Shown in pieces: positions 1 to 7,880 of a DNA stretch of 17,551 nucleotides. The position numbers were made by a program, and so were the translations under genes. How positions within the stretch are numbered: position 1 is the stretch's first letter; the number at the start of each line of letters is the position of its first letter. The stretch is from Pseudoselenomonas ruminantium. Its GTDB lineage: Bacteria > Bacillota > Negativicutes > Selenomonadales > Selenomonadaceae. The notes beneath the pieces were generated by a model. It made no database searches. It was not told the DNA's origin and was given only the letters and a program-made list of their open reading frames with translations. The DNA lies in contig DJYL01000038.1 in NCBI GenBank assembly GCA_002448495.1, positions 1 through 17,551 of the forward strand. Direction: 5' to 3'.

Positions 1-894
1 GCCTTCATCATAAAGCGGCGGTTGTATGCCCTGCCCTGCATTGCGGTTGTTCAATCCCCCCAGCAGGGTGTTATCAAGCTGTACATTCGGCTTTTTCCAT
101 AGGGCATTTCTATCAATCATCCTCGTGGGTACAATCTTTCCCTTGAGCTGGTAATCTCCGTCCGACAGCATATGCCATGTTTCATCAGCCGGCCAGGATT
201 TTTTCAGGCAGCGCTCCACATTCAGCTTATCACTTTTCTGATAGAATTTTTTCGCTGCCTCCATGGTGCTGCCGCCTGCCATCTTCCGGCGAATCAGCCG
301 TTCTTTGAGGTCTGCGGGTTCTGCACTGATAAACAAGCTGTAATCAGCAAAGGAACGGACATTCTGCCAACGGTCTTCTCCAAGAAGCAGCCAGTTTCCT
401 TCTAATATAATCAAATTCTTACGCACGGTCACAATTTCTTCCACAATATCGTGGATGCTTCTATCATAGATAGGCCATCGCACATCATTCTTGCGTATAT
501 CCGTCAGCTTGCCGATAAGCTTATCCACAGAAAAGGTTTCCGGACTGCCTTTGATGGAACTCATCGGAATAAGTTTCCCCTCCCGCTCAACGCTATGGGT
601 GTTGAGATACGTATTGGGATAGTGAAAGCCATCCAGCCCCAGAGCCTGCAGAGGAACCAATTCCTCATCGGTATTGGACAGACGCTCCAGCATCAAAGTC
701 AATGTAGACTTGCCCACCCCCGGAGGTGCTGCCAGGAATATAATCATGCGCCGTCCCAATTTCTGCTGCATCTTGCTCATTCGACGCAAAAAAGGCAGAA
801 ATAAATTGTCTATCGTTGCCTGATTATACTGAACCTTATGCGCTAAACCATTAATCATTAACCGACAAGTACGCCAAACCTTTTCACTCACCAT
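1..894 (-). CDS. P-loop kinase-like protein of the nucleoside/fructose kinase (PanK/uridine kinase-like) family, partial at 3' end
   Basis: The reading frame is open from an ATG at 894 to the window edge, giving 298 residues without a stop; the C-terminus lies outside. A purine-rich ribosome site (AAGGAAGGGCAGGGA) sits just upstream of the ATG. After a roughly 50-residue N-terminal extension comes a Walker A loop, AAPPGVGKST (residues 55-64), then LDGFHYPN (87-94), WPIYDR (140-145) and ILEGNWLLL (163-171), where the last probably holds the acidic Mg-binding residue. RLIRRKMAGG (199-208) resembles the Arg-rich LID of small-molecule kinases. This pattern matches the ATP-dependent kinases annotated as nucleoside/nucleotide kinase or fructose-transport kinase, which phosphorylate a small hydroxylated substrate in the cytoplasm. 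The actual substrate cannot be told from sequence. It is divergent from the protease gene and not part of its operon. The family assignment is good; the specific function is unknown. Confidence 0.8.
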   Translation of the reverse strand, partial: MVSEKVWRTCRLMINGLAHKVQYNQATIDNLFLPFLRRMSKMQQKLGRRMIIFLAAPPGVGKSTLTLMLERLSNTDEELVPLQALGLDGFHYPNTYLNTHSVEREGKLIPMSSIKGSPETFSVDKLIGKLTDIRKNDVRWPIYDRSIHDIVEEIVTVRKNLIILEGNWLLLGEDRWQNVRSFADYSLFISAEPADLKERLIRRKMAGGSTMEAAKKFYQKSDKLNVERCLKKSWPADETWHMLSDGDYQLKGKIVPTRMIDRNALWKKPNVQLDNTLLGGLNNRNAGQGIQPPLYDEG

Positions 895-1072
895 TCATCC
901 CTGCCCTTCCTTAGCCAAAAAAGTCGTCCTTCCCTGACTTAATCCATGTTACACTTATATTATCGTTAAAAAACAATTAAAATTAAGGAAAATTAACACA
1001 ATGCTGTCTTTTTTCGCTATAATATATATGAACCATAGCAACAATGATTATCGCCAGGAGGGATTTCAACTA
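895..1072. promoter_or_regulatory. Divergent AT-rich intergenic promoter region
   Basis: This gap separates two divergent genes. The stretch 950-1023 is strongly AT-rich. A plus-strand promoter is described separately. On the minus strand a possible -10 box GATAAT lies at 959-964 for the kinase-like gene, but no good -35 partner is visible at 16-18 bp, so that promoter is only suggested. No long inverted repeat or operator-like dyad was seen here. Confidence 0.4.
993..1023 (+). promoter_or_regulatory. Probable vegetative promoter of the M48 protease / PerM pair
   Basis: A perfect -10 box TATAAT lies at 1018-1023. The best -35 candidate is TTAACA at 993-998, with a longish 19-bp spacer. Transcription would start near 1030, about 43 nt before the ATG at 1073. 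This excludes the upstream in-frame ATG at 1001, which would lie before the transcript start. Confidence 0.55.
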
Positions 1073-2146
1073 ATGAACAAAAAAAACCTACAGAAAAAAA
1101 TACTCACGGGACTTGCGGCACTCTGCCTGTCCCTGCCCATCAGCTATGCACCCGTTTCCTCCCCTGCTGCTGAAGCAAGCACTGCCAGCATTATCGGCGC
1201 AGTTATTTCCGGCGCTGCTGCCCATAGCCAGCTGAGCAGCATCATCAATAAATACAACAATACGGATCCGGGGCGTCAGGAATTATTTGAGCAAATGAAG
1301 CAAAAATACGGTGTAAATGGTGATGCCTACCTTAATCAACAGCTGCAACGCATCATGACGAATCTCACGCGCGGCATAGGTGCCGTTGATTCTTCTGTCT
1401 ACAAAAAGCCTTACAATTATTTTATCAACAATGAGAAAAGCTTCAACGCCTTCTGCACGCTGGGGCACAATCTAAGTGTCAATACCGGGTTATACAGTGT
1501 ACTGAAAAACGAAGATGAAATCGCTGTGGTACTGGCACACGAGATGGGGCACGGACAAAAAGATCATCCCGCTAAAGGTGCCCGCCAATCCCTGAATATG
1601 CAGATTCTGGGGGCTGCAACCGGCTCTCAGGCCGGCATGATTATGGCTACTGTGGTAAACAATCGTCATATCACCAAACCAATGGAACGCGAGGCTGACG
1701 CTTTGGCCTTCGATTACATCAGCCATGCCGGTTACAATCCCGGCGCCTGTGCTGCAGTATGGCAGCGGGTTATGGACATGTCCAAGAGCCAGCCGTCTTC
1801 TTTCGAGCAGTTCCTCTCCGACCATCCGGCCAACGATGACCGTCGGGATGCTTATGCCAAAAAGCTCAACCAATACAGCAACGGCCATGTCACCAACAAA
1901 GACGGCGTAATCAAGGTCAATACTGCGGTATTCTGTACGCCCGCAGCAGCCGGCGGCATGAGTGCCAAGGAACGGGCATACTTTGTCATGGGCAATCTGG
2001 CCGCAGCTTATCACAACGGCCACAACAATCGTTCCGCTTATGCTGACGGCAATACCGTCATGCTCGGACAGCAGCCCATTATCACCTGCACTTCGGGTGA
2101 TGAAAGCGCCAACACTCTGGCCGAACGCCTGAATAAAATCAAATAA
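1073..2146 (+). CDS. Secreted M48-family zinc metalloprotease
   Basis: This encodes a 357-residue protein. The start at 1073 is chosen because AGGAGG (1056-1061) precedes it and because the residues that follow form a signal peptide: a basic MNKKNLQKK, a hydrophobic core near 11-24 and a likely AEA cleavage site after residue 35. The zinc site is HEMGH at 156-160, with the third ligand probably Glu207 in EREAD (205-209). The downstream SDHPANDDRR (249-258) is the typical M48 motif. The enzyme should therefore be an endopeptidase outside the cytoplasmic membrane, related to BepA/LoiP-like quality-control proteases. There is no C-terminal TPR region. Instead a tail of about 75 residues (283-357) carries two cysteines (288 and 339) that could form a disulfide. 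The stop is 12 nt before the next gene, so the two are probably cotranscribed. Family certain; substrate unknown. Confidence 0.9.
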   Translation: MNKKNLQKKILTGLAALCLSLPISYAPVSSPAAEASTASIIGAVISGAAAHSQLSSIINKYNNTDPGRQELFEQMKQKYGVNGDAYLNQQLQRIMTNLTRGIGAVDSSVYKKPYNYFINNEKSFNAFCTLGHNLSVNTGLYSVLKNEDEIAVVLAHEMGHGQKDHPAKGARQSLNMQILGAATGSQAGMIMATVVNNRHITKPMEREADALAFDYISHAGYNPGACAAVWQRVMDMSKSQPSSFEQFLSDHPANDDRRDAYAKKLNQYSNGHVTNKDGVIKVNTAVFCTPAAAGGMSAKERAYFVMGNLAAAYHNGHNNRSAYADGNTVMLGQQPIITCTSGDESANTLAERLNKIK

Positions 2147-2158
2147 TCCGGAGCAGCT

Positions 2159-3205
2159 ATGTTCATCAAAAAATATCGTACATCAATACTTTTGGCACTT
2201 TCGTTTATTGTGCTCCTGTCTACCTTTTGGTATATGCCTCAGCTGGCCTTTATCATCTTCATCTCCCTGCTGTTGCAGCTATTGCTTCTGCCTTTGGCAG
2301 ACAAAATGGCGGAGAAAATGCCCAGAGCTCTGGCAGCAGGGCTGGTACTGTTATGCTTTATCAGCCTTGCTCTGCTGCTCTTGATGCTGGTTTCCAAAAG
2401 CTTCCTCCCCACCTTCAGTCGTTTTGTCACCGATTTTCCCCAGATAACCGAGAAAATCCAATCGCTTTCCTGGCTTCAGGAATCCGATTTTCTGCAAAAC
2501 GAACTGGATGATATTTGGGCAGAGATGAAAAATGCGAGTATGACCGCCCTGAAGTCTTCACTTACCCTGCTTTTATCACTTTTCAGCAAAGTCATTGACC
2601 TCGTAATCATCTTCTTTGTTACCTTCTATCTTCTGAAAGACGGTGAGCAGATTCAAAGCTATCTGGCCAGTTTGTTTCCCACACGGGATTACGGGCGGGT
2701 CATGCATCTCTTTGACCGGATTTTGAGTGCCCTGCGGATATATATTTGCAGCCAGCTGGTTATCTGTTGCATCACCGCTGTAATCGTCTTTTTATACTTC
2801 ACCATCCGCCATCTGCCCTATGCCTCGGTCTTTGCTGTGGTATCGGGCACCTGCGAATTTCTCCCGGTACTGGGGCCTACGGTAGCATCTGCCTTTGGTA
2901 CCCTTTTGACCGCTACCGTTGATCCTGTCGTTGCTCTGCAGACAGCAGGCTTCTATCTGCTTTTGACACAGGTCAATCATAACTTCATCTATCCGACTCT
3001 GATTGGCAAGTCTCTGAACCTTCATCCCATTGCCATCATTTTGGGCATCGTGCTGGGCGGGGAATTGCTCGGCGGTGCCGGAATGTTTCTGGCTGTCCCC
3101 TTCATCGTCATCTGCAAACTGGTGATTGAAGATATCTACAAGGACAGAGTACTGATACGGAAACAGGAACAGTCATCACGCTGGCTGGCCAAAACGAAAA
3201 ACTAA
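2159..3205 (+). CDS. AI-2E family transporter / PerM-like polytopic membrane protein
   Basis: This 348-residue, very hydrophobic protein has the AI-2E_transport layout. Two to three N-terminal membrane segments (about 9-47 and 57-78) are followed by a hydrophilic stretch (80-130). Further segments follow at about 134-158, 193-215, 222-250 and 255-320. Family signatures include YLLKDGE (157-163), EFLPVLGP (233-240) and NFIYPTLIGKSLNLHP (275-290). Members have been linked to quorum-signal export, Na+/H+ exchange or permease roles, and the substrate here is not deducible. A GGAG site precedes the ATG, and the gene follows the protease after 12 nt. That pairing suggests a shared envelope role, but this is inference. 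A strong terminator follows immediately after the stop. Confidence 0.88.
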   Translation: MFIKKYRTSILLALSFIVLLSTFWYMPQLAFIIFISLLLQLLLLPLADKMAEKMPRALAAGLVLLCFISLALLLLMLVSKSFLPTFSRFVTDFPQITEKIQSLSWLQESDFLQNELDDIWAEMKNASMTALKSSLTLLLSLFSKVIDLVIIFFVTFYLLKDGEQIQSYLASLFPTRDYGRVMHLFDRILSALRIYICSQLVICCITAVIVFLYFTIRHLPYASVFAVVSGTCEFLPVLGPTVASAFGTLLTATVDPVVALQTAGFYLLLTQVNHNFIYPTLIGKSLNLHPIAIILGIVLGGELLGGAGMFLAVPFIVICKLVIEDIYKDRVLIRKQEQSSRWLAKTKN

Positions 3206-3257
3206 ATGATAAAAAAACCTGCAGGCTATCAGCTAACCTGCAGGTTTTTTATCATTT
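3204..3257. terminator. Bidirectional intrinsic terminator between perM-like gene and ftsH
   Basis: The core stem ACCTGCAGG (3217-3225) pairs with CCTGCAGGT (3237-3245) around an 11-nt loop. It is flanked by an A-run on the left and a T-run on the right. The complementarity continues outward as AAATGAT (3204-3210) with ATCATTT (3251-3257). Both strands therefore give a GC stem followed by U residues, and it serves the two converging transcripts. The dyad overlaps the last bases of both coding regions. Confidence 0.9.
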
Positions 3258-5274
3258 ACTTATCGTAATGCGTGACATTGAATTTGGGTTCACGGACGTT
3301 TTCCACCGGCTCACCGACCGGTACAGTTTCTTTTTCCTTTTCTGCTTCAGCATCAAAGGCTTCGTTCTGAGCCTGCTGTACCAAAGTAGTCGGAGGAATC
3401 AAAGCGGGGTCACCATCTTTGGGGCCGTTGTTATCATCCTTAGGCGGTTCCTTGGTATCTTCCTCGGAAATTTTTCCCGTTTCGAGCAGTTCTTCCAGCT
3501 GCTTGGCGGTGAGGGTTTCCCGTTCCATAAGGGCCTGCGCGATGAGTTCCAGCTTATCCCGATGTTCCGTGATAATCTGGCGGCAGGCCTCATAGGCTTC
3601 TTCCAGATACCTGCGGACTTCCTTATCAATTTCGCTGGCTACTTCTTCCGAGTAGTTGCGTTCCTGATGGAAGTCACGGCCTAAGAATACCTGATGGTTC
3701 TGGCTTTCGCCGTAAGCCACAGGGCCAAGCACATCGCTCATGCCGTACTGCATGACCATGCCGCGAACCATGCGGGTTGCCTGCTGAATATCCTGCGAAG
3801 CGCCCGTACTGATTTCCTTGAGCACGATTTCTTCGGCAACGCGTCCGCCCATTGCTACTTTGAGCTTGTCGAGAAGTTCGGACTTGGTCGCATAGTTGCG
3901 GTCTTCCTTGGGCAGCATCAGCGTATAACCGCCGGCACGGCCGCGGGGAATAATCGTAACCTTATGCACAGGGTCAGCGTGTTTGAGCATCATGCCCACG
4001 AGGGTGTGACCACCTTCATGGTAAGCCGTCAGGCGCTTTTCCTCATCATTCATGATATGGGACTTGCGCTCAGGGCCGGCCATAACACGCTCAATGGCTT
4101 CTTCGAGTTCCTGCATGTAAATCTTCTTCTTGTCCCGTCGGGCAGCCAAAAGCGCTGCTTCGTTTACCAGATTGCTGAGGTCAGCACCGGTAAAGCCGGG
4201 AGTACGGCGGGCGAGGATATCCAAATCTACCCCATCGTCCACCGGCTTGCCGGAGGTATGCACCTTGAGAATGGCAAGTCTGCCGCGCACATCGGGTTTG
4301 TCCACCACAATCTGGCGGTCAAAACGCCCCGGACGCAACAGCGCAGGGTCGAGGATATCCGGACGGTTGGTCGCGGCAATAATGATGATGCCCTCATTGG
4401 CAGCAAAGCCGTCCATTTCCACCAACAACTGATTAAGCGTCTGTTCGCGTTCATCATGTCCGCCGCCGACACCGGCGCCGCGCTGACGTCCCACAGCATC
4501 GATTTCATCGATGAAAACGATGCAGGGAGCATTCTTCTTGGCCTGGTCAAAGAGGTCACGCACGCGCGATGCACCGACACCGACAAACATCTCCACAAAG
4601 TCCGAACCGGAAATGGAGAAGAATGGTACGCCTGCTTCACCGGCAACGGCACGGGCCAGCAAGGTTTTACCGGTACCCGGAGGGCCAAAGAGCAGTACGC
4701 CCTTCGGGATGCGGGCGCCCAAATCGTTGTACTTCTTGGGGTGCTTCAGGAATTCCACCACTTCTTCAAGTTCCTGCTTGGCTTCATCAGCTCCGGCCAC
4801 ATCCTTGAAGTTGACCTTGATTTTATCCGAACCGCTCATGCGGGCGCGGCTCTTGCCAAAGGACATGACCCGGCCGCCGCCGCCCTGCGTCTGCTGCATA
4901 ATGAAAAACCAGACACCGACGAGCAGCAAAATCGGCAGCAGAGACGAGAACATCGTAGACCACCAAGGCGGCTCCGGCGGATTTTCCGCATTAATCTCTA
5001 CACCCTTGGCAGAGAGTTTCTCAAAGAGCTTGGGGTCGCTGTTGGGCGCATCCGGAGTAACCGTAGTAAACTCCGTACCATCCGCCAACGTACCGCGAAT
5101 GGTGTTCTGGATGAGGACAACCTTTGTTACCTTTCCTTCATCCACCTGCTGCAGGAAATTCGTATAGCCTACTTCCTGCTTCGTTGTGTTCCTTGTCGAA
5201 AAATAATCGATGATCGAAATAGCGACCAAAATAATCAACAAATAGAACCCTACATTGCGTAGAAACTTATTCAA
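3256..5274 (-). CDS. ftsH: ATP-dependent zinc metalloprotease FtsH
   Basis: This 672-residue membrane AAA+ protease degrades unstable or misassembled membrane proteins and regulatory proteins as a hexamer. Visible order: membrane segment 1 (about 8-23), an extracytoplasmic domain, and membrane segment 2 (about 109-125). Then come Walker A GPPGTGKT (197-204), Walker B IVFIDEID (252-259), the second region of homology [20 protein letters not shown] (301-320) and the protease site HEGGH (419-423). The third zinc ligand is probably Asp495. The active site reads HEGGH rather than the commoner HEAGH, with all ligands kept. A charged, Pro/Glu-rich tail (about 603-672) makes it longer than the E. coli enzyme. 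The start is TTG at 5274: AAGGAGG (5283-5289) is 8 nt away, and the nearby ATG at 5279 runs into TGA after two codons. It follows hpt after 41 nt and ends the operon. Confidence 0.97.
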   Translation of the reverse strand: MNKFLRNVGFYLLIILVAISIIDYFSTRNTTKQEVGYTNFLQQVDEGKVTKVVLIQNTIRGTLADGTEFTTVTPDAPNSDPKLFEKLSAKGVEINAENPPEPPWWSTMFSSLLPILLLVGVWFFIMQQTQGGGGRVMSFGKSRARMSGSDKIKVNFKDVAGADEAKQELEEVVEFLKHPKKYNDLGARIPKGVLLFGPPGTGKTLLARAVAGEAGVPFFSISGSDFVEMFVGVGASRVRDLFDQAKKNAPCIVFIDEIDAVGRQRGAGVGGGHDEREQTLNQLLVEMDGFAANEGIIIIAATNRPDILDPALLRPGRFDRQIVVDKPDVRGRLAILKVHTSGKPVDDGVDLDILARRTPGFTGADLSNLVNEAALLAARRDKKKIYMQELEEAIERVMAGPERKSHIMNDEEKRLTAYHEGGHTLVGMMLKHADPVHKVTIIPRGRAGGYTLMLPKEDRNYATKSELLDKLKVAMGGRVAEEIVLKEISTGASQDIQQATRMVRGMVMQYGMSDVLGPVAYGESQNHQVFLGRDFHQERNYSEEVASEIDKEVRRYLEEAYEACRQIITEHRDKLELIAQALMERETLTAKQLEELLETGKISEEDTKEPPKDDNNGPKDGDPALIPPTTLVQQAQNEAFDAEAEKEKETVPVGEPVENVREPKFNVTHYDK

Positions 5275-5282
5275 TCCATTGC

Positions 5283-5289
5283 CCTCCTT
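5283..5289 (-). promoter_or_regulatory. Shine-Dalgarno that fixes the TTG start of ftsH
   Basis: The minus strand reads AAGGAGG here, eight bases before TTG at 5274-5272. The ATG at 5279-5277 is only three bases from the SD and encodes just Met-Asp-stop, so TTG is the only sensible ftsH start. Confidence 0.75.
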
Positions 5290-5315
5290 CCGAGAAGCCC
5301 TGGCTCCTCAGGATT

Positions 5316-5867
5316 TTAATTTTCTGTGTAAATCTCGGGCTTTAACACACCGATATACGGCAGATTACGGTAAAGTTCTGCATAATCAAGACCATAGCCT
5401 ACCAGAAATTCATCCGGCACTTCAAATCCGCAATAGTCGATAGGCACATCAACCCGTCTGCGGGAAGGCTTGGAGAGCAGTGAGCAAAGCTTGATGGACT
5501 TTGGCTTGCGCTCCTTGAAATACTTATTCAGATAATTCATGGTCGTACCCGAATCTATAATATCTTCGATAACGATAAGGTGTTTCCCTTCTATGTCGTA
5601 GTCCAAATCCTTCAAAATCTTTACCGAACCTGTGGTAGACGTGCCATTGCCATAGCTGGAAGCAATCATAAAGTCAAGATGTACCGGTAATTCCAGCTTG
5701 CGCAGTAAATCGGTGTAGAACATCACAGCGCCCTTCATAATGGCCACGCAAAAGATGTCCTCCTTCACATCCTTATAATCTTCCGTAATTTCTTTTGCCA
5801 TTTCCGCAATGCGGTTTTGAATCTGCTCTTCCGAAAAAACAACTTTCTCGATATCTTCATGTAACAT
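5316..5867 (-). CDS. hpt: Hypoxanthine(-guanine) phosphoribosyltransferase
   Basis: This 183-residue enzyme of purine salvage joins hypoxanthine or guanine to PRPP, giving IMP or GMP in the cytoplasm. The PRPP-binding signature VIEDIIDSGTT is at 99-109, with the catalytic acidic pair at Glu101-Asp102. Other family loops are visible: MKGA (44-47), ASSYGNGT (69-76) as the flexible loop, LLSKPSRR (130-137), and the purine-recognition segment FEVPDEFLVGYGLDY (148-162). Length and motif spacing are normal. Its ATG lies two bases after the tilS stop, and its ribosome site (GAGGAGAGAGGA) lies inside the tilS end, so translation of the two is probably coupled. The order tilS-hpt-ftsH is conserved across Firmicutes. 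Confidence 0.96.
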   Translation of the reverse strand: MLHEDIEKVVFSEEQIQNRIAEMAKEITEDYKDVKEDIFCVAIMKGAVMFYTDLLRKLELPVHLDFMIASSYGNGTSTTGSVKILKDLDYDIEGKHLIVIEDIIDSGTTMNYLNKYFKERKPKSIKLCSLLSKPSRRRVDVPIDYCGFEVPDEFLVGYGLDYAELYRNLPYIGVLKPEIYTEN

Positions 5868-5869
5868 GC

Positions 5870-7264
5870 TTAAAATCCTCTCTCCTCTAATTTGAGATAC
5901 AACACTTTATGATAATCGCAAACGTCCTGCAAACATCTTGCACTACGCCTGCGGCCAATCATCCAGATGATTTCGCTGCCTGCGGCAAGCAGAGGCATTT
6001 CTGCCCGCTGCGCCTGCGGAATCTTATCATCAATCATCAATTTTTTCAGTGTCTTGCGGCCTGCGGGAAGCTGGATATAGTCTCCCGGCCTGCGGGCGCG
6101 TAAAACCAGTTCCGCTGAAAAGTTCTGCGGGTTCAGATACAGTTCATCTGGCTGAGTCTTTCCTCCATCCCAATTACGCCATTCTGCAGTTAAGCGGTAA
6201 TTCCTCCAAGAAACAGTTCCGGGAACAGCCAGCACCATTTCCGGCAGACTGTCCGGGCTGCTATCCTGAGCCTTCTGCTTCGTCTGGCTAATCGTCAAAT
6301 AACCATACTCCAGATAAGCCGTATAATGATGAGAAAGCTCCTGACGGCTGCCTGTGGTACCTTGCATAAGCAGGCAACAAATCCGCTTCGTCTGCTGATA
6401 GCTAAGGTCAAGCACTGAGCCTGCCGCCTTTTCCCAAAGTCTGCGAATCAGCCCCTTCTGCAATGCAGGATGCAATGCCGCCACGGCCTGCTGCCGCAAT
6501 GCCCAGTCCTGCTGCCGCACATAAGCAGCATTTGACCAATAGCGGTCAATTTCCGCCTGCAGGAAATCATTCTCCTCGGCAGCCATCTCTGCCAGCTGGC
6601 AAAGAGCGCGGCTCACTTCGGGATTGTATTCCCGTCTGAGCTTAGGCAGCAGTTCCAGCCGCAGGCAGTTGCGGGTACAGTCTGCCACAAAATTAGTGGC
6701 ATCTTCCCGATAGAGAAGCCCTTCTTTTTGACAATAGGCCAGAAGTTCTGCTTTTCCTATGTCTAAAAGAGGACGCACGAGATGTCCATTCTCCCCGCTC
6801 TGCGGACGCATGGCGCTAAGTCCCGTTATGCCAGTTCCGCGCAATATGCGCATCAACACGGTTTCCGCCTGGTCATCGGCATGATGAGCTGTCGCCATAA
6901 ATGCCAGCTTCTGCTCACGGCAAATCCGCTTCAAAAAAGTATAGCGCAGGCTGCGGGCAGCCTGTTCCAGAGTCTGTCCATTTTCCCTTGCGGCTTTCGG
7001 CACCTGTCCATGTTCCACAAAACAGGGAATATGATGCAAACGACAATACTCTGCTACAAAAGCTGCATCCGCCAGCGAATCCTCTCCCCGAATGCCATGC
7101 TCATAATGCGCGGCAAAAACCTGCCACTGATGCCGTGGTGCCAGCTTCCAAAGGATGTCCAACAGAGCCAGAGAATCTGCTCCACCGGAACAGGCCACTA
7201 AAATCCGGCTGCCATCAGGCAAAAGTTTATGTTTCCTGATAAACTGCTCAACTTTTTCCCGCAT
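5870..7264 (-). CDS. tilS: tRNA(Ile)-lysidine synthase TilS
   Basis: TilS converts cytidine 34 of the tRNA-Ile CAU anticodon to lysidine, using ATP and lysine, so that AUA codons are read as Ile. The ATG at 7264 gives 464 residues and has GAGG eight bases upstream; in-frame starts at 7282 and 7297 exist but are less well placed. The PP-loop SGGADS is at 26-31. Other family motifs are AHHADDQAETVLMRI (126-140) and DATN with TRNCLR (188-203). The substrate-binding region is followed by the C-terminal motif GDYIQLPAGRKTLKKLMID (394-412), so the protein is the full-length, three-domain type. It follows the S1-domain gene after a short gap with a possible hairpin and is coupled to hpt downstream. 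Confidence 0.96.
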   Translation of the reverse strand: MREKVEQFIRKHKLLPDGSRILVACSGGADSLALLDILWKLAPRHQWQVFAAHYEHGIRGEDSLADAAFVAEYCRLHHIPCFVEHGQVPKAARENGQTLEQAARSLRYTFLKRICREQKLAFMATAHHADDQAETVLMRILRGTGITGLSAMRPQSGENGHLVRPLLDIGKAELLAYCQKEGLLYREDATNFVADCTRNCLRLELLPKLRREYNPEVSRALCQLAEMAAEENDFLQAEIDRYWSNAAYVRQQDWALRQQAVAALHPALQKGLIRRLWEKAAGSVLDLSYQQTKRICCLLMQGTTGSRQELSHHYTAYLEYGYLTISQTKQKAQDSSPDSLPEMVLAVPGTVSWRNYRLTAEWRNWDGGKTQPDELYLNPQNFSAELVLRARRPGDYIQLPAGRKTLKKLMIDDKIPQAQRAEMPLLAAGSEIIWMIGRRRSARCLQDVCDYHKVLYLKLEERGF

Positions 7265-7290
7265 AGCTAACGCCTCAACCATAAAGTACA

Positions 7291-7314
7291 AAAGCACCCT
7301 TTGCAGAGTGCTTT
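7291..7314 (-). terminator. Possible weak terminator or attenuator between yabR and tilS
   Basis: AAAGCAC (7291-7297) pairs with GTGCTTT (7308-7314). One more GC pair (7299/7306) lies inside a mismatch, leaving a 6-nt loop. On the minus strand the stem is followed by an interrupted U-rich stretch (TTTTGTACTTT) that overlaps the start region of tilS. It may end part of the transcripts, or it may only be a processing structure, because tilS-hpt-ftsH has no other obvious promoter nearby. Confidence 0.45.
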
Positions 7315-7331
7315 CAGTTTATGCCAGACCA

Positions 7332-7796
7332 TCAGTCACGACGGGAACCGCGTCCGCCGCGCTTGGAATCAGTCTTGCGGCGCAAGTCCGTCAGACGCTC
7401 ATCGCTGTCCTTGAGGAATTTGGAAAGCTTATCCTCAAAGGAAGCCGAAGCAGCACTGTAACGATTTGGTTTTCTAAAGTCACGGCCGCCAAAATTATTT
7501 CTTGGGGCACGGAAGGAAGAACGCTCACGAGCTGGGGCTTCGGCTTCTGCCTCGGCCTTTTTCTCCTGCAGCTGCTTGATGGAAAGACCAATCTTGCCTT
7601 TTTCATCAATGGCTACTACCTTTACCTTAACCTTGTCTTTTTCTGCCAGAAAGTCATGGACATCCTTTACATACTCATCTGCAACTTCTGAAATATGTAC
7701 AAGTCCGGTTTTCCCCTCTGGCAATTCAATAAATGCTCCAAAATTCGTGATGCCCGATACGACACCATCCAGCACGCTGCCAACTTCAATGGACAA
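7332..7796 (-). CDS. yabR: S1 RNA-binding domain protein, YabR-like
   Basis: This 154-residue protein has an N-terminal S1 OB-fold: VGSVLDGVVSGITNFGAF (5-22), followed by GKTGLVHISEVAD (28-40) and a KGKIGLSIK-type end (66-74). A charged linker follows, with an Arg/Gly-rich basic tail ending in RGGRGSRRD that should also contact RNA. It resembles the general stress protein 13/YabR family, whose members associate with ribosomes or RNA. The start is TTG at 7796, set by AAGGAGGAAG at 7804-7813; no ATG fits. It is the first gene of a probable yabR-tilS-hpt-ftsH unit under the consensus promoter at 7838-7867. The name rests on the domain plus conserved position after divIC; the exact function is uncertain. 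Confidence 0.88.
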   Translation of the reverse strand: MSIEVGSVLDGVVSGITNFGAFIELPEGKTGLVHISEVADEYVKDVHDFLAEKDKVKVKVVAIDEKGKIGLSIKQLQEKKAEAEAEAPARERSSFRAPRNNFGGRDFRKPNRYSAASASFEDKLSKFLKDSDERLTDLRRKTDSKRGGRGSRRD

Positions 7797-7803
7797 ATTA
7801 ATT

Positions 7804-7813
7804 CTTCCTCCTT
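7804..7813 (-). promoter_or_regulatory. Strong Shine-Dalgarno deciding the TTG start of the S1 gene
   Basis: The minus strand reads AAGGAGGAAG, ending seven bases before TTG at 7796-7794. It supports TTG as the initiation codon for the S1-domain protein. Confidence 0.75.
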
Positions 7814-7837
7814 AGAGTATTTGAAAATACAGGATTT

Positions 7838-7867
7838 ATTATACCCTTGACAACTCACGGGTGTCAA
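7838..7867 (-). promoter_or_regulatory. Consensus vegetative promoter of the yabR-tilS-hpt-ftsH block
   Basis: The minus strand carries a perfect -35 box TTGACA (7862-7867), an 18-bp spacer and a perfect -10 box TATAAT (7838-7843). Transcription would begin near 7831, about 35 nt before the TTG start of the S1 gene. The -35 box and part of the spacer belong to an inverted repeat described separately. Confidence 0.85.
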
Positions 7868-7869
7868 GG
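7845..7869. repeat. Operator-like inverted repeat overlapping the promoter
   Basis: CCTTGACA (7845-7852) and TGTCAAGG (7862-7869) are perfect 8-bp arms around 9 bp. One arm contains the -35 box and the other fills the end of the spacer. Because the dyad lies upstream of the transcript start, it should act as DNA and not as an RNA hairpin, which suits a repressor site. The arms do not match the CIRCE (HrcA) sequence, although the 9-bp spacing is the same. Confidence 0.6.
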
Positions 7870-7880
7870 CATACAATGCT

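Noticed and set aside
172..804. Two plus-strand open frames of 77 and 117 codons
   Set aside because: Both are antisense to the partial kinase-like gene, whose minus-strand frame is open from 894 to the edge and has a Walker A loop.
1001..1072. Upstream in-frame ATG adding 24 residues to the M48 protease
   Set aside because: The perfect TATAAT at 1018-1023 lies within this extension, and the ATG at 1073 has AGGAGG plus an ideal signal peptide.
3694..5262. Plus-strand open frame of 522 codons
   Set aside because: It lies entirely antisense to ftsH, whose motifs are unmistakable. It has no ribosome site and its His/Arg/Gln-rich product shows no domain; it is a mirror frame caused by codon use.
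7845..7869. CIRCE (HrcA) operator
   Set aside because: The 9-bp spacing fits, but the arms read CCTTGACA/TGTCAAGG and not TTAGCACTC/GAGTGCTAA.
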